A DNA stretch of 5,703 nt from Piscirickettsiaceae bacterium (GTDB lineage Bacteria > Pseudomonadota > Gammaproteobacteria > Nitrosococcales > Methylophagaceae): NCBI GenBank assembly GCA_030627065.1, contig DAOUSV010000109.1, positions 1 through 5,703 of the forward strand, written 5' to 3'. The notes under the pieces are model-generated. The model saw only the letters and a list, made by a program, of their open reading frames with translations, had not been told where the DNA came from and searched no databases. The position numbers were made by a program, and so were the translations under genes. Positions 1 through 5,703 of the stretch are shown here, piece after piece (position 1 is the first letter of the stretch; every line of letters begins with the position of its first letter).

Positions 1-1
1 A

Positions 2-1300
2 CTCCATCATACTTGGAAGCCAAAGTGCAACTTCTGGAAAACTAATCAATATCCCCAATACCACCACTTGAATAACAATGAAGGGTATTACACCACGATA
101 AATAGTGGTGAGTTCAAGTGTGGGCGCACTGGCTTTTAGATAGAACAATGAAAAGCCAAACGGTGGGGTTAGGAATGAAGTTTGTAAATTAAGTGCAATT
201 AACAAGGCAAACCATAAAGGATCTAGTCCCATGTGAATGGCTATTGGGGCAATGATCGGCACAACGATAAAGCAGATTTCGATAAAGTCTAGGAAGAAGC
301 CTAAAACAAAAATAAGCAACATACTGATGATTAGGAATGTCCATTTTCCACCGGGTAGGCTGTTGAAGATGTCGAAAATTAAATCATCGCCACCCATGCC
401 AACAAATACTAGACCAAAGGCGGTAGCGCCGATTAGAATTAAGAACACCATGCTGGTGAGGCGAGTAGTTTGTTGAAGTGCGAGGCTTAAATTATCAAGA
501 TTTAATCTGCCATGAAGAAGAGCTAGGATCATAGCTCCTAATGCACCGACTGCCGCGGATTCGGTAGGAGAAGCGATACCGAAGAAGATAGAACCTAAGA
601 CTGCAAGTACCAAAGCTAAAGGTGGTAATAGACCTTTAATGACTTTTAATGCGAGGTGTTCATCATCTTCTGGATTAGCTTCAATAGCAGGGGCTAATTC
701 AGGGTGTCGCCAAGCAATAAAGCCAATATAGGCCATATAAGAGAACACCAGCATCATCCCTGGAACAGCAGCGGCAATGAAGAGTTGACCAACAGGTACG
801 CCAATGACATCACCTAATAAGATGAGGATGATACTCGGTGGAATGATTTGACCTAAAGTGCCTGATGCAGCGATTGTGCCACTGGCTAATGTTGGTGCAT
901 AACCATGCTTTAACATGGCGGGAAGGGCTATAACTGCCATAGTGACAACAGACGCACCTACAACACCCGTAGTAGCTGCTAATAATGCACCAACAGCAAC
1001 AACAGATATCGCTAAACCACCGCGAATACGGCCAAACAAACGTCCCATGGTTTCTAATAACTCTTCTGCAATGCCAGATTTTTCTAGTATCACGCCCATA
1101 AAGACAAACAGCGGCACTGCCAGCAAAGTGAAATTGGTCATAATGCCCCAAATTCGTAGCGGCAATAAGTTGAAGAAATCTAAACCAAGAAAAATACTAC
1201 CAAACCCCAGAGCAACAGCACCAAGGGTAAAGGCAACGGGAAAGCCTGCCAATAATAAAACAAATAAGGCGGCAAACATGATCAAAGCCCAAACTTCCAT
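2..1300 (-). CDS. TRAP transporter large permease (DctM type, mannitol/chloroaromatic-like), C-terminus cut by window edge
   Basis: This is the large membrane subunit of a tripartite ATP-independent periplasmic (TRAP) transporter, which drives solute uptake with an ion gradient in the inner membrane. The frame is open for 433 codons from ATG at 1300 to the left edge, with no stop. The family is usually about 430-450 aa, so only a few residues should be missing. The protein is almost wholly hydrophobic helices. Conserved-looking DctM stretches are TTGVVGASVVTMAV (110-123), ASGTLGQIIPPS (145-156), ASPTESAAVGA (243-253), LDFIEICFIVVPI (337-349) and NLQTSFLTPPFGFSLFYLK (371-389). The last two recall the FcbT3/COG4664 subgroup annotated for mannitol or chloroaromatic compounds, but the true substrate cannot be read from the permease. 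The start is firm: GGAGGT at 1307-1312 lies 6 nt upstream. The start overlaps the dctQ stop by one base (TAATG), so the two are co-transcribed and probably translationally coupled. Confidence 0.93.
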   Translation of the reverse strand, partial: MEVWALIMFAALFVLLLAGFPVAFTLGAVALGFGSIFLGLDFFNLLPLRIWGIMTNFTLLAVPLFVFMGVILEKSGIAEELLETMGRLFGRIRGGLAISVVAVGALLAATTGVVGASVVTMAVIALPAMLKHGYAPTLASGTIAASGTLGQIIPPSIILILLGDVIGVPVGQLFIAAAVPGMMLVFSYMAYIGFIAWRHPELAPAIEANPEDDEHLALKVIKGLLPPLALVLAVLGSIFFGIASPTESAAVGALGAMILALLHGRLNLDNLSLALQQTTRLTSMVFLILIGATAFGLVFVGMGGDDLIFDIFNSLPGGKWTFLIISMLLIFVLGFFLDFIEICFIVVPIIAPIAIHMGLDPLWFALLIALNLQTSFLTPPFGFSLFYLKASAPTLELTTIYRGVIPFIVIQVVVLGILISFPEVALWLPSMME

Positions 1301-1824
1301 TATTTGACCTCCGTCTGATTGCTCAGAAATAGCACATTGCTTAATAAGTTAGCCATACCTTGTAAAACAAGTAGGCCAAAGGCCACGAGTAAACTACCTT
1401 TAAGCAGGTAACGATAGGGTAAGCCACCAGGATCGGGCGAGCCTTCATTATAATAAAAAGCATTTTCGACAAAAGGCCAACTGGTTGTGAGTGCTAATAT
1501 ACAAAACGGAAATAAGAAAAACAACGTCCCTAAAATATTAACCCAAGCCCGTTTTTTATCAGACATAAAGCGGCTTTGATAAACAATATCAACTCGAACG
1601 TGTTCATCATGTTTTAAGGTGTAGGCCGAGCCGAGTAAGAAGATAAGGGCAAATAAATGCCATTCTAATTCTTGTAATGCCACTGAACCTTGTTGAAATA
1701 AATAACGCATAGCAACGTCATAACAGATTAGTAATACCAAGGCTAAGACTAGCCATGCCGCCATACGACCAACCCACTCTGTTAATGACTCAATCAACGC
1801 AATTATTAAGGGAAATGATTTCAT
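1300..1824 (-). CDS. TRAP transporter small permease subunit (DctQ type)
   Basis: This 174-aa protein is the small integral membrane subunit that pairs with the DctM-type permease encoded immediately downstream. Four hydrophobic helices are visible at about residues 20-37, 55-70, 95-115 and 142-164, as expected for DctQ. The stretch QELEWHLFALIFLLGSAYTL (51-70) followed by HDEHVRVDIVY (72-82), and SPDPGGLPYRYLLKGSL (129-145), match what I recall of the FcbT2/COG4665 subgroup. ATG at 1824 is the most upstream start, since an in-frame TGA lies eight codons before it. Its Shine-Dalgarno is poor, in contrast to the strong GGAGGT of the permease gene. The gene opens the operon. No periplasmic solute-binding (DctP) gene lies upstream, where a divergent gene begins instead, so DctP must lie beyond the left edge or elsewhere. 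Confidence 0.92.
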   Translation of the reverse strand: MKSFPLIIALIESLTEWVGRMAAWLVLALVLLICYDVAMRYLFQQGSVALQELEWHLFALIFLLGSAYTLKHDEHVRVDIVYQSRFMSDKKRAWVNILGTLFFLFPFCILALTTSWPFVENAFYYNEGSPDPGGLPYRYLLKGSLLVAFGLLVLQGMANLLSNVLFLSNQTEVK

Positions 1825-1858
1825 AAGTAGTTTTATTGTTGTATTTCACGAATTTATG

Positions 1859-1887
1859 AGAATAATAGAATAAATTTTGGATGTAAA
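1859..1887 (-). promoter_or_regulatory. Candidate sigma-70 promoter for the TRAP operon
   Basis: Reading leftward, TTTACA (1887-1882, one mismatch to TTGACA) is followed after 17 nt by TATTCT (1864-1859, four of six to TATAAT). Transcription would start near 1852, about 28 nt before the dctQ ATG. The region is very AT-rich, so moderate matches arise by chance; treat this as a candidate. Confidence 0.35.
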
Positions 1888-1911
1888 TATATTCTAAATC
1901 TAATTTTGAGG

Positions 1912-1946
1912 TGTATTCATGATACAGTCTCTTTCACTACCGTGAA
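1912..1946. promoter_or_regulatory. Two adjacent dyads, possible operator region
   Basis: TGTAT-N5-ATACA (1912-1926) and TTCAC-N4-GTGAA (1933-1946) are perfect five-base inverted repeats lying 6 nt apart between the divergent TRAP and DUF4389 genes. They could be transcription factor sites serving either gene. The second could also form a small hairpin in the leader of the DUF4389 transcript. No specific regulator family is recognised, and short dyads occur by chance in AT-rich DNA. No convincing sigma-70 promoter was found for the rightward genes. Confidence 0.22.
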
Positions 1947-1969
1947 TATATAAATCAAAGGTAAAAGTT

Positions 1970-2347
1970 ATGGCTGAGCAAGAGCAAATAAAACAAAATT
2001 TACAAAATCCAAATCAATGGCTTCGAATCCTTTATATGTTTTTATTTTGGATCGCCTTATATTTCACTATGATGGTTACTGGTGTCGTTATTATTATTCA
2101 GGTTTTCTTTGCATTAATCACGGGTAAAGATAATAAGAATTTACGACAATTCGCGGCGAATTTAACGATATATATCAATCAAATTCTGTTGTTTTTAACT
2201 TACAATGAAAATCGCAAACCGTTTCCTTTCGCAGCATGGGGTGAAATAGAAGCAGAAGAACCAGCGGAGATAAAAACGGAAGCTCATGTAGATGAACATG
2301 AAGCAATTATTGATGTTGAAGTAGAAGATGATAAGCCTGCTAGTTAA
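1970..2347 (+). CDS. DUF4389 domain membrane protein
   Basis: This is a 125-aa protein of unknown function that I recognise as the DUF4389 family of small proteobacterial membrane proteins. After a polar N-terminus there is a long hydrophobic region (about residues 18-50), which could be one long or two short membrane helices. It is followed by the family's typical TGKDNKNLRQFAANL segment (51-65), a helix YINQILLFLTYN (68-79) and the signature PFPFAAW (84-90). The C-terminal 35 residues are strongly acidic and probably disordered, variable and cytoplasmic. The start is supported by AAAGG at 1957-1961, 8 nt before the ATG. The yaaA start follows the stop by only 3 nt, so the two genes are very likely co-transcribed. 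No catalytic residues are apparent, and the function is unknown. Confidence 0.85.
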   Translation: MAEQEQIKQNLQNPNQWLRILYMFLFWIALYFTMMVTGVVIIIQVFFALITGKDNKNLRQFAANLTIYINQILLFLTYNENRKPFPFAAWGEIEAEEPAEIKTEAHVDEHEAIIDVEVEDDKPAS

Positions 2348-2350
2348 ATT

Positions 2351-3121
2351 ATGATTTTAGTTATTTCACCTGCGAAAACGCTTGATTTTGATTCAAAGCC
2401 TGTAACTGATTGTTATAGTCAGCCACGATACCTTGAGCAATCAGCATTATTAATAGAAGAGTTACAGAGATATTCAGTTGCTGATATTGCATCATTGATG
2501 AAGCTTAGTGATAAATTAGCAGGATTAAACTTTGCTCGATTTTCATCGTGGCAACCGCCTTTTGATATGGGGAATGCGAAACAGGCGTTATTGGCTTTTA
2601 AAGGTGAAGTTTATACTGGATTAGATGCCGATACTTTGGATGAAAAAGGTTTTGAATTTGCTCAACAGAATTTACGAATATTGTCAGGGCTGTATGGCGT
2701 GTTAAAACCGTTGGATTTAATTCAAGCCTATCGGTTGGAAATGAGTACAAAGCTGAAAAATAGTCGAGGCAAAGATTTATATCAGTTTTGGGGTGAACAA
2801 CTAAGAAGCTCACTTGAATCCGAGTTGAATGACGATGATAATATACTCATAAATTTAGCCTCTAATGAATACTTCAAGGCTGTACAAGCTAAGCAACTTA
2901 ATGCCAGAATCATCACACCGACGTTTAAAGATCTAAAAAATGGGCAATATAAGATTATTAGCTTTTATGCCAAAAAAGCACGAGGATTAATGAGTCGTTA
3001 TATTATCGACCAGAAAATAACTGAACCCGAGCAGATAAAAGAGTTCGATACCGACGGCTATCGCTTTAGCCCAGACATGTCACAAGGCGATGACTGGGTG
3101 TTTATTCGCGATCCTAGCTAA
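2351..3121 (+). CDS. yaaA: Peroxide stress protein YaaA (DUF328/UPF0246)
   Basis: The 256-aa product matches the E. coli YaaA family (258 aa) along its full length. In E. coli, YaaA is OxyR-induced and limits hydrogen peroxide damage by keeping intracellular free iron low; biochemical work also reports DNA binding. Family signatures are ISPAKTLD (5-12), LMKLSDKLAGLNFARF (49-64), ALLAFKGEVYTGL (79-91), LRILSGLYGVLKPLDL (108-123), YRLEM (127-131), GKDLYQFWG (140-148), INLASNEYFK (167-176) and KIISFYAKKARGLMSRYII (201-219). There are no membrane segments or signal peptide, so it is cytoplasmic. The start codon fits the family N-terminus (MILVISPAKT) and lies 3 nt after the DUF4389 stop with no good Shine-Dalgarno of its own, suggesting translational coupling. 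Its last 8 nt overlap the convergent DUF5610 gene. No OxyR site is evident upstream. Confidence 0.97.
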   Translation: MILVISPAKTLDFDSKPVTDCYSQPRYLEQSALLIEELQRYSVADIASLMKLSDKLAGLNFARFSSWQPPFDMGNAKQALLAFKGEVYTGLDADTLDEKGFEFAQQNLRILSGLYGVLKPLDLIQAYRLEMSTKLKNSRGKDLYQFWGEQLRSSLESELNDDDNILINLASNEYFKAVQAKQLNARIITPTFKDLKNGQYKIISFYAKKARGLMSRYIIDQKITEPEQIKEFDTDGYRFSPDMSQGDDWVFIRDPS

Positions 3122-3707
3122 CAGGCTCTTCAACGTTTTCTTGTTGGCTAAAACTATCAATAAAGGCTTGTAGTTTTTCTTGAACTAAATCGTAAGTCGA
3201 ATCAATGTTAGTAGCAATATCACCTTCTAGAACACTGAGGCCGCTTAAAATATCACGCGCTTCACCAAAGCCAGTATCAATGCCACCACTGATAACATCA
3301 ATGAATTTTGTTAGGGCTTCTTCTTCGCTCAGATTAGGGTTCTGTTCTTTATAGGAATCAAAAAAAGCAGTACTTAAAGAAACGATCCTATCAGCTGTGG
3401 CATCAGGGCTAACATCTAGGCCTGAGTCATAAGTATTCTGAATGGCGTTTTCACCCATCGATGCTCTTAATGCATCATTGATGCCTTCCAAAGCTGCTTT
3501 TAATACCAAGCCTTGGGGAGAGCTTGATGCTGAACTGACATCTATTGAAGATTGAATAATAGCCGCATTAAACTCTTTTTTAGAGTCATTCCTAATCTGT
3601 GCAAGTTCAGATACTTTAATGCCCACAGGACCATTTTCTTTTTTATTGTCAGCCTTAGTGATATCCCTTACATCATGGCTAAATTGATTGGCTTTAATAT
3701 GATCCAT
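3114..3707 (-). CDS. DUF5610 domain protein, probably sigma-28 (flagellar) controlled
   Basis: This 197-aa protein has no assigned function. The core (about residues 65-182) resembles the DUF5610 family of gammaproteobacteria: SPDATADRIVSLSTAFFDSY (100-119), EQNPNLSEEEALTKFIDVI (121-139), GGIDTGFGEARDILSGLSVL (141-160), EGDIATNIDSTYDLVQ (161-176). It looks helical, acidic and soluble. There is no signal peptide or membrane segment, and it has no Cys or Trp. The N-terminal 60 residues are polar and probably disordered. I place the start at ATG 3707 because GGAG at 3716-3719 lies 8 nt upstream; a GTG start at 3716 would lie within that site. A near-consensus sigma-28 promoter 44 nt upstream of the ATG implies expression with late flagellar genes. 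The family assignment is from memory; the flagellar role is inference from the promoter. Confidence 0.85.
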   Translation of the reverse strand: MDHIKANQFSHDVRDITKADNKKENGPVGIKVSELAQIRNDSKKEFNAAIIQSSIDVSSASSSPQGLVLKAALEGINDALRASMGENAIQNTYDSGLDVSPDATADRIVSLSTAFFDSYKEQNPNLSEEEALTKFIDVISGGIDTGFGEARDILSGLSVLEGDIATNIDSTYDLVQEKLQAFIDSFSQQENVEEPVS

Positions 3708-3715
3708 AATTAACA

Positions 3716-3719
3716 CTCC
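3716..3719 (-). promoter_or_regulatory. Ribosome binding site deciding the DUF5610 start
   Basis: GGAG on the minus strand, 8 nt before ATG at 3707. The alternative in-frame GTG at 3716-3714 overlaps this site and has no comparable purine-rich site at the right distance, so the ATG is preferred. Confidence 0.75.
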
Positions 3720-3750
3720 ATTAATATTGAGTTAGCAAGCTATATTCATC

Positions 3751-3777
3751 ATATCGGCAAGCTAATGAGCAACTTTA
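3751..3777 (-). promoter_or_regulatory. Sigma-28 (FliA) type flagellar promoter for the DUF5610 gene
   Basis: Reading leftward, TAAAGTTG (3777-3770) is followed after exactly 11 nt by GCCGATAT (3758-3751). The enterobacterial FliA consensus is TAAAGTTT-N11-GCCGATAA, so 14 of 16 positions match with the ideal spacer. Transcription would begin near 3744, giving a leader of about 37 nt that holds the GGAG ribosome site at a normal place. Position, orientation and spacing all agree. No competing sigma-70 promoter stands out for this gene. Confidence 0.82.
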
Positions 3778-3791
3778 ATTTAAAATAATAA

Positions 3792-3820
3792 CTTGAACTA
3801 TTAGATCTAAGCCCCCATCT
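3792..3820 (+). promoter_or_regulatory. Sigma-32 (RpoH) heat-shock promoter of htpG
   Basis: CTTGAAC (3792-3798, six of seven to CTTGAAA) is followed after 14 nt by CCCCATCT (3813-3820), a full match to the sigma-32 -10 consensus CCCCATNT. Transcription would start near 3826-3827, about 35 nt before the htpG ATG. htpG is a classical sigma-32 regulon member in gammaproteobacteria, so sequence and gene identity support each other. Confidence 0.9.
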
Positions 3821-3845
3821 GCTCATTTAAGTTAAAAACGCCGAT

Positions 3846-3850
3846 GGAGG
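3846..3850 (+). promoter_or_regulatory. Strong ribosome binding site of htpG
   Basis: GGAGG lies 10 nt before ATG at 3861. It is a full-strength Shine-Dalgarno core, consistent with high expression of a chaperone gene, and it fixes the start codon. Confidence 0.85.
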
Positions 3851-3860
3851 CAATATTATA

Positions 3861-5703
3861 ATGAGTGTTGATGCACATAAGGAAACGCTTGGTTTCCAAA
3901 CAGAAGTTTCCCAATTATTGGATCTGATGATCCACTCTTTATATAGTAATAAAGAAATTTTCTTACGCGAATTAATTTCTAATGCAGCTGATGCATCGGA
4001 TAAATTACGTTTTGAAGCTCTGTCTGATGATGCGCTTTATGAAAATGATGCTGAATTAAAGATCCGTGTTGCCTTTGATGAAGAAGCGAAAACAATCACT
4101 ATTACTGATAATGGTATTGGTATGAACCGTGAAGAAGTGATTGCCAATATCGGTACAATTGCTAACTCAGGCACTAAGAAATTCTTTGACAAAATGACAG
4201 GTGATGAATCTAAGGATTCTCAACTAATAGGTCAATTTGGTGTTGGTTTCTATTCAACATTTATTGTCGCTGATAATGTCACATTAAAAACACGTCGTGC
4301 TGGATTAACTAGCGAACACGGTGTGCAATGGCAATCAGAAGGTAAAGGCGAGTTCTCAATTGAAACAATTGATATGCCACAACGTGGTACAGAAATCACA
4401 TTGCACCTTCGTGAAGATCAAGATGAGTTCTTAAATAGCTGGCGTTTACGTAGCATCATTAGCAAATATTCGGATCACATCAATCTACCGATTGTAATGA
4501 CTAAAGAAGCAACACCAGATGAAGATGGCAAGATTGATGAATCAGCAGAATTAGAAGATGAAACTGTCAATAAAGCCACTGCATTATGGACATTATCGAA
4601 GAGCGAAATCAGCGATGATGACTATAAAGAATTCTACAAACAAGTATCACATGACTACCAAGATCCACTAAGCTGGAGCCACAACAAAGTTGAAGGTAAA
4701 ACTGAATACACGTCATTGTTATTCATCCCTTCTAAAGCACCGTTTGATTTATGGGATCGTGATTCAAGCCACGGTTTAAAACTATATGTGAAACGCGTAT
4801 TCGTAATGGAAGATGCCGATCAATTGATGCCTCGTTACTTACGTTTTATTCGCGGTATTATTGATACTAACGACTTGCCGCTGAATGTGTCTCGTGAAAT
4901 CTTACAAGGCAGTAAAATAATTGACAGTATTCGTGCTGCTTCAGTGAAGAAAATACTGGGTGAATTGAAAAAAATGGCCAAGAATGATGCTGATAAATAT
5001 GCAGAGTTCTGGAAAGAGTTTGGTCAAGTCATCAAAGAAGGTTTTGGTGAAGACATGGCAAACAAAGATGCCATTGCCAAGTTAGTACGTTTCTCATCAA
5101 CAGAAACCGGCTCAGAAGAACAAACTGTTTCTCTTGAAGACTATGTTGGTCGCATGAAAGACAAGCAAGATAAAATCTATTACATCACCGCAGAAAGCTT
5201 TGCCGCGGCGAAAAATAGCCCACATCTTGAAGTGTTCAGCAAAAAAGGTATCGAAGTTCTATTATTAGCCGATCGTGTTGATGAATGGATGACAAACTCA
5301 CTAACTGAATTTGATGGTAAAGAGCTTCAATCTGTAGCAAAAGGTGATTTAGACTTAGGTGACTTGGAAGACGAAGCTGAGAAAAAAGCACAAGAAGAAA
5401 CAGATAAGAACTTTGAAGACTTAGTTGAACGGGTTAAGAAAACACTAGGCGATAAAGTGAAAGATGTGCGAATTACACATCGTTTAACAGACTCTCCAGC
5501 ATGTTTAGTGGCCGACTCAAATGATATGAGTGCCAACCTTGAGCGTATGCTTAAAGCGGCAGGTCAACAAATGGGTGCTGATACTAAACCAATCTTTGAA
5601 TTGAACCCTGAACATCCAATGGTTGAGCGTTTGAAAGCTGAATCTGATGAGGGTCTATTTACAGATTGGTCTTCAATCTTGTTTGATCAAGCATTATTGG
5701 CAG
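3861..5703 (+). CDS. htpG: Molecular chaperone HtpG (bacterial Hsp90), C-terminal end cut by window edge
   Basis: This is the cytosolic ATP-dependent Hsp90 chaperone, a dimer that remodels client proteins, often with DnaK. 614 codons are open to the right edge; family members are about 620-640 aa, so about 20 residues are missing. The N-terminal GHKL ATPase domain (1 to about 230) shows IFLRELISNAADA (33-45) with the catalytic Glu37 and Asn41, ITDNGIGM (81-88) with the adenine-binding Asp83, the lid region IANSGTKKF (100-108), GQFGVGFYS (124-132) and RGTEITLHL. The middle domain begins near ATALW (239-243) and carries LPLNVSREI (339-347), whose Arg345 matches the gamma-phosphate-contacting arginine of Hsp90s. 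The C-terminal dimerisation domain includes LTDSPACLV (542-550). The linker is short, as in bacteria. The gene stands alone behind its own sigma-32 promoter. All key ATPase residues are present, so it should be functional. Confidence 0.98.
   Translation, partial: MSVDAHKETLGFQTEVSQLLDLMIHSLYSNKEIFLRELISNAADASDKLRFEALSDDALYENDAELKIRVAFDEEAKTITITDNGIGMNREEVIANIGTIANSGTKKFFDKMTGDESKDSQLIGQFGVGFYSTFIVADNVTLKTRRAGLTSEHGVQWQSEGKGEFSIETIDMPQRGTEITLHLREDQDEFLNSWRLRSIISKYSDHINLPIVMTKEATPDEDGKIDESAELEDETVNKATALWTLSKSEISDDDYKEFYKQVSHDYQDPLSWSHNKVEGKTEYTSLLFIPSKAPFDLWDRDSSHGLKLYVKRVFVMEDADQLMPRYLRFIRGIIDTNDLPLNVSREILQGSKIIDSIRAASVKKILGELKKMAKNDADKYAEFWKEFGQVIKEGFGEDMANKDAIAKLVRFSSTETGSEEQTVSLEDYVGRMKDKQDKIYYITAESFAAAKNSPHLEVFSKKGIEVLLLADRVDEWMTNSLTEFDGKELQSVAKGDLDLGDLEDEAEKKAQEETDKNFEDLVERVKKTLGDKVKDVRITHRLTDSPACLVADSNDMSANLERMLKAAGQQMGADTKPIFELNPEHPMVERLKAESDEGLFTDWSSILFDQALLA

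Noticed and set aside
915..1307. Plus-strand open frame of 130 codons, and shorter ones at 237-476 (plus) and 810-1151 (minus)
   Set aside because: All lie within the TRAP large permease gene in other frames. Their translations have low-complexity or improbable composition with no family resemblance, while the permease frame is clearly the coding one.
1822..1970. CRP- or FNR-type operator between the divergent genes
   Set aside because: No TGTGA-N6-TCACA or TTGAT-N4-ATCAA pattern is present; the TTCAC/GTGAA dyad has the wrong orientation and spacing.
2598..2813. Minus-strand open frame of 71 codons
   Set aside because: It lies inside yaaA on the opposite strand, and yaaA is a full-length match to its family.
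3150..3177. Inverted repeat AAAACTA ... TAGTTTT downstream of yaaA
   Set aside because: The stem is AT-rich with only two G-C pairs, the loop is 14 nt, and it sits inside the DUF5610 coding region. It is unlikely to be an intrinsic terminator.
3840..3847. Plus-strand GCCGATGG resembling a sigma-28 -10 element in the htpG leader
   Set aside because: At an 11-nt spacer the sequence upstream is GCTCATTT, which does not resemble TAAAGTTT, and the element overlaps the htpG ribosome site.
3826..3860. Possible RNA thermometer in the htpG leader
   Set aside because: Only a three-pair GCC/GGC stem can be drawn over the ribosome site, and the leader is short. The sigma-32 promoter already explains heat control.
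5327..5536. Minus-strand open frame of 69 codons rich in Ser, Lys and Phe
   Set aside because: It is the antisense of the htpG C-terminal domain; its composition mirrors Glu/Lys codons on the other strand.

Overview
The window is AT-rich bacterial chromosome. Its protein families and gene style (HtpG, YaaA, DUF4389, DUF5610, a TRAP transporter of the mannitol/chloroaromatic type) suggest a marine gammaproteobacterium, probably of the Alteromonadales/Colwellia-Moritella-Shewanella kind. That placement is inferred from recalled family resemblance, not from a search. No RNA genes, insertion sequences, prophage, CRISPR arrays or other mobile DNA are visible.

Layout: (1) Positions 2-1824, minus strand, hold a two-gene TRAP transporter operon. 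The small membrane subunit (dctQ type) is followed by the large permease (dctM type), with TAATG stop/start overlap; the permease runs off the left edge close to its natural end. (2) Positions 1825-1969 are a divergent intergenic region with a plausible sigma-70 promoter for the TRAP genes and two small dyads. (3) Positions 1970-3121, plus strand, hold a DUF4389 membrane protein gene and yaaA (peroxide stress), 3 nt apart and so probably one operon. (4) Positions 3114-3707, minus strand, hold a DUF5610 protein gene that converges on yaaA and overlaps its end by 8 nt. (5) Positions 3708-3860 are a 153-nt divergent intergenic region with two alternative-sigma promoters. (6) From 3861 to the right edge, plus strand, lies htpG (bacterial Hsp90), lacking only its last residues.

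The most informative part is the 3708-3860 intergenic region. Leftward, toward the DUF5610 gene, there is a 14-of-16 match to the flagellar sigma-28 (FliA) promoter, TAAAGTTG-N11-GCCGATAT. Rightward, toward htpG, there is a near-consensus sigma-32 (RpoH) heat-shock promoter, CTTGAAC-N14-CCCCATCT. The two -35 elements lie 14 bp apart, back to back. The heat-shock promoter is as expected for htpG. The sigma-28 promoter is the surprise: it predicts that the uncharacterised DUF5610 protein is made with the late flagellar/chemotaxis regulon. The protein has no signal peptide, membrane segment, Cys or Trp, which is compatible with a flagellar export substrate or a cytoplasmic motility accessory, but does not prove either.

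The rest looks like ordinary chromosomal housekeeping and transport: solute uptake, peroxide defence and protein folding, without an evident defence or mobile system.
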